DNA from: Lentisphaerae bacterium GWF2_38_69
Lineage (GTDB): Bacteria > Verrucomicrobiota > Lentisphaeria > Victivallales > GWF2-38-69
Direction of reading: 5' to 3'
NCBI GenBank assembly: GCA_001803205.1
Contig: MHBE01000048.1
Coordinates: 1 to 64,000, forward strand
DNA length: 64,000 bases
Program-made: the position numbers and the translations under genes
Shown here: one piece after another, positions 62,427 through 64,000 of the stretch
How the letters are laid out: each line of letters begins with the position of its first letter
Position numbering within the stretch: position 1 is the first letter of the stretch
The notes under the pieces: model-generated
The model's input: the letters and a program-made list of their open reading frames with translations, nothing else
Database searches by the model: none
Told to the model about the DNA's origin: nothing

Positions 62427-63020
62427 ATGTCTTTTATTCTACCTAGACTTCCATACTCGAAAGATGCCCTCGAACCCCATATCAGCGCAAAGACCTTGGA
62501 TTTTCATCATGGGAAACACCATAGCGCTTATGTTAGAAGCCTGAATGAGTTGATAGAGGGAACAGCTTTTGCCAATGATGAACTGGAAACAATTATTAAA
62601 AAAACAGCAAATAATACAGCCCAATCCCGAATCTTCAATAACGCAGCCCAAGTCTGGAACCATAACTTCTACTGGAAATCCATGAAGCCTAATGGCGGGG
62701 GAAAACCCACAGGATGTATTGAGCAGATGATTAATACTGATTTCGCGGATTATATGACTTTTATTGCAAACTTTAAGAATGCTGGTCTAACTCAATTCGG
62801 TAGTGGCTGGATATGGCTGGTACTCAAAAATAATAAGCTTGAAATCATGAAAACATCCAATGCTGATACTCCAATTGCTCATAATATAAAGCCTTTGTTG
62901 ACCGTGGATATCTGGGAGCATGCCTATTATCTCGACTATCAGAACCGCAGAGGAGACTATCTGGATGCTTTCTTCAAGTATCTTGTAAATTGGGATAATG
63001 CCAACTCTCTCCTCGGTTAG
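62427..63020 (+). CDS. sodB: Superoxide dismutase, Fe type
   Basis: The 197-aa Fe/Mn-family SOD has metal ligands His27 in TLDFHHGKHH, a second His in VWNHNFYW, and the Asp and His of VDIWEHAYYLDY. The sequence NNAAQVWNHNFYW with Gln two before Trp, and the absence of the GGH-type Mn motif, favour the Fe form. It dismutes superoxide in the cytoplasm. A GGAGAAG ribosome site precedes ATG 62427. It is followed 62 bases downstream by ferritin, and a sigma-54 promoter lies upstream. Confidence 0.95.
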   Translation: MSFILPRLPYSKDALEPHISAKTLDFHHGKHHSAYVRSLNELIEGTAFANDELETIIKKTANNTAQSRIFNNAAQVWNHNFYWKSMKPNGGGKPTGCIEQMINTDFADYMTFIANFKNAGLTQFGSGWIWLVLKNNKLEIMKTSNADTPIAHNIKPLLTVDIWEHAYYLDYQNRRGDYLDAFFKYLVNWDNANSLLG

Positions 63021-63082
63021 CTGGAATTATTAAAATCTAAAAACCGAAATTTTAACAAATCAATATAAGAAAGGAGACTGAT

Positions 63083-63565
63083 ATGATAAACCCAAAAATA
63101 CTAGATGCTTTAAATACTCAGGTAAACCAGGAACTAAACAGCTATTACCTATATTTGGATATGGCAAACTGGTTTGCTTACAAGAATCTTGATGGATTTG
63201 CCAAGTTAACTAAAAAACAAAGCGATGAAGAAAAGAGTCATGCAGACAAGATAATGAAATATATTACCGATTTAGATGAGCAGGTAGTTCTTAAGCCATT
63301 GCAGGAACCCAGGAAGTCATGGAATACGGCGTTAGAAATATTTACTTGCGCATATGAATCTGAAGAAAAAACTACTCATTATCTTACACAAATAGCAAAG
63401 TTAGCAATATCAGAAAACGATTTGAGAACAGTATCTTTTCTGGATTGGTTTTTAATTGAACAAATTGAAGAAGAGAAAAGCACCAATGAGGTAATGACTC
63501 AATTGAAAATGATTGGTGATGATCAAACAGGACTGTTGCTATTGAACGAAAAATTGAACAAATAA
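63083..63565 (+). CDS. Ferritin, second copy
   Basis: The 160-aa non-heme ferritin has ferroxidase ligands in VNQELNSYYLYLDMANWFA, SDEEKSHADKIMKYI and FLIEQIEEEKSTNEV. It is clearly a different paralogue from the ferritin at 58027 (opening NPKILDALNTQV versus NPKIEEALNRQI). It is co-transcribed with SOD, a pairing that would remove iron while superoxide is scavenged. A GGAGACTGAT ribosome site precedes the ATG, and a strong terminator follows. Confidence 0.94.
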   Translation: MINPKILDALNTQVNQELNSYYLYLDMANWFAYKNLDGFAKLTKKQSDEEKSHADKIMKYITDLDEQVVLKPLQEPRKSWNTALEIFTCAYESEEKTTHYLTQIAKLAISENDLRTVSFLDWFLIEQIEEEKSTNEVMTQLKMIGDDQTGLLLLNEKLNK

Positions 63566-63574
63566 ACACCAACG

Positions 63575-63603
63575 CCCCGCTGCAATTACAGCGGGGTATT
63601 TGT
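63575..63603 (+). terminator. Intrinsic terminator after the second ferritin gene
   Basis: A perfect 8-bp GC-rich stem CCCCGCTG / CAGCGGGG with loop CAATTA is followed by TATTTGTGT; the T-run is imperfect. Confidence 0.8.
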
Positions 63604-63855
63604 GTGCAATACACCTTACCCAACCCAAGCCCTCTTGCAGGGAATTCCTCTTCATCGGAGCGGCAACATATTAAGACATTGAATTCTTGTTATATTTTAT
63701 ACATAAACTAATTGAAATAATTTACAAATCCGAAACTTGAGTTATAACATTCAGCATAAAATTTGCATTGAATAATCAGATACACTAGAATACGAATCTC
63801 GTATTAGACTTAAACAGAACATGAGGAAATTTCCACAAATTAAAAAATCAGCAAC

Positions 63856-63897
63856 CTAAATTCAGGAATCTTGATCCGATGGCAACAAGGATGACAC
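63856..63897 (-). repeat. Dispersed repeat, copy 2 (inverse of 58-100)
   Basis: CTAAATTCAGGAATCTTGATC then a variable middle and AAGGATGACAC; this is the reverse complement of the left-edge copy with several mismatches. Confidence 0.6.
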
Positions 63898-63944
63898 TAA
63901 ACCAATGGAGGAAGGGCTCCTTTGGACGCATCGTTGTATTGGTT

Positions 63945-64000
63945 TTTGTGGGATGGCTCTCAGCAGCCGTTCGTTGATTTCGGCGCTTTCGGAGAAAGGC
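63945..64000. repeat. AGGTAGGG-type palindromic repeat, partial copy 3
   Basis: GTGGGATGGCTCTCAGCAGCC, then GATTTCGGCGCTTTCGGAGA resembles the inner parts of copy 2 (GTAGGGATGGCTTTCCGTAGCC ... TTCGGCGGTCTCGGAGA). The window ends before its right arm. Confidence 0.45.

Larger units (their letters stand above)
63604..64000. other. Gene-free right edge of window
   Basis: No coding sequence is visible. It holds the inverted partner of the left-edge repeat (63856-63897) and the start of a third AGGTAGGG-type palindromic repeat (from about 63945, cut by the window end). Confidence 0.5.

Overview
The window comes from an AT-rich, Gram-negative-type, anaerobic but oxygen-tolerant heterotrophic bacterium. 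Support for a two-membrane cell: lipobox lipoproteins, a tripartite-type RND pump and a periplasmic cyclophilin. Support for anaerobic life: ferredoxin-dependent 2-oxoacid oxidoreductase, CoA-acylating aldehyde dehydrogenase, Hcp, flavodiiron protein, rubrerythrins, family-4 UDG and EFR1-type ferredoxin. I cannot name the phylum. The mixture (kinetoplastid-like GAPDH, short MoaA, a small MKSAYELAMER-type coiled-coil protein) points to an uncultured lineage rather than a model phylum. I saw no tRNA, rRNA, CRISPR array, transposase or phage gene.

Layout. 0.4-9.9 kb: a molybdenum hydroxylase/purine catabolism island (mocA-like, xanthine dehydrogenase as Mo subunit plus fused FeS/FAD subunit, ygfK, ssnA). 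10-16 kb: lipoprotein, manC, CoA-acylating aldehyde dehydrogenase, gapA, pgk. 16-21.4 kb: RND efflux pair and a WecA/TagO-type sugar-phosphate transferase. 21.4-29.2 kb: transporters (LplT-like, POT, MFS), a YgiW-like OB-fold protein, a GH15 glucoamylase and two decayed genes. 29.2-34.2 kb: aroF-nudix-coiled coil-MFS operon, a Ppx/GppA protein, a primary-like sigma factor and a hotdog thioesterase. 34.4-35.5 kb: a gene-free block that looks like a ~1-kb structured RNA on the minus strand. 35.6-43.7 kb: cyclophilin, cutA, NhaC antiporter, a molybdenum-cofactor operon (moeA, moaA, moaC, MOSC-MogA fusion, EFR1 protein) and a UDG. 43.9-51 kb: cache protein, ppx-ppk operon behind a pentanucleotide microsatellite, then ygeY and arcC, a second part of the purine pathway. 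51-64 kb: rubrerythrin-like protein, KorAB, flavodiiron protein/PCD, then hcp, ferredoxin, ferritin, a Usp remnant, hsp20, rubrerythrin, an NtrC-type activator, Fe-SOD and a second ferritin.

How it fits together. MocA and the Moa/Moe/Mog enzymes supply cofactor to the xanthine dehydrogenase. YgfK, SsnA, YgeY and carbamate kinase are the companions usually found with selenium-dependent molybdenum hydroxylases and would turn purines into carbamoyl phosphate and ATP. The last 9 kb is an oxygen and nitrosative defence block. Two near-identical sigma-54 promoters (upstream of rubrerythrin and of SOD-ferritin) each have a 20-bp motif in the same orientation, 77 and 76 bp upstream; a third copy precedes the sigma-54 activator gene lying between them. 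I infer a local sigma-54 antioxidant regulon.

The two strongest candidates for something undescribed are this regulon and the ~1-kb structured RNA. Three genes (FMN reductase, CaiB-type CoA transferase, Usp) have decayed by loss of internal or N-terminal coding sequence plus frame disruption, and several families of dispersed repeats occur.
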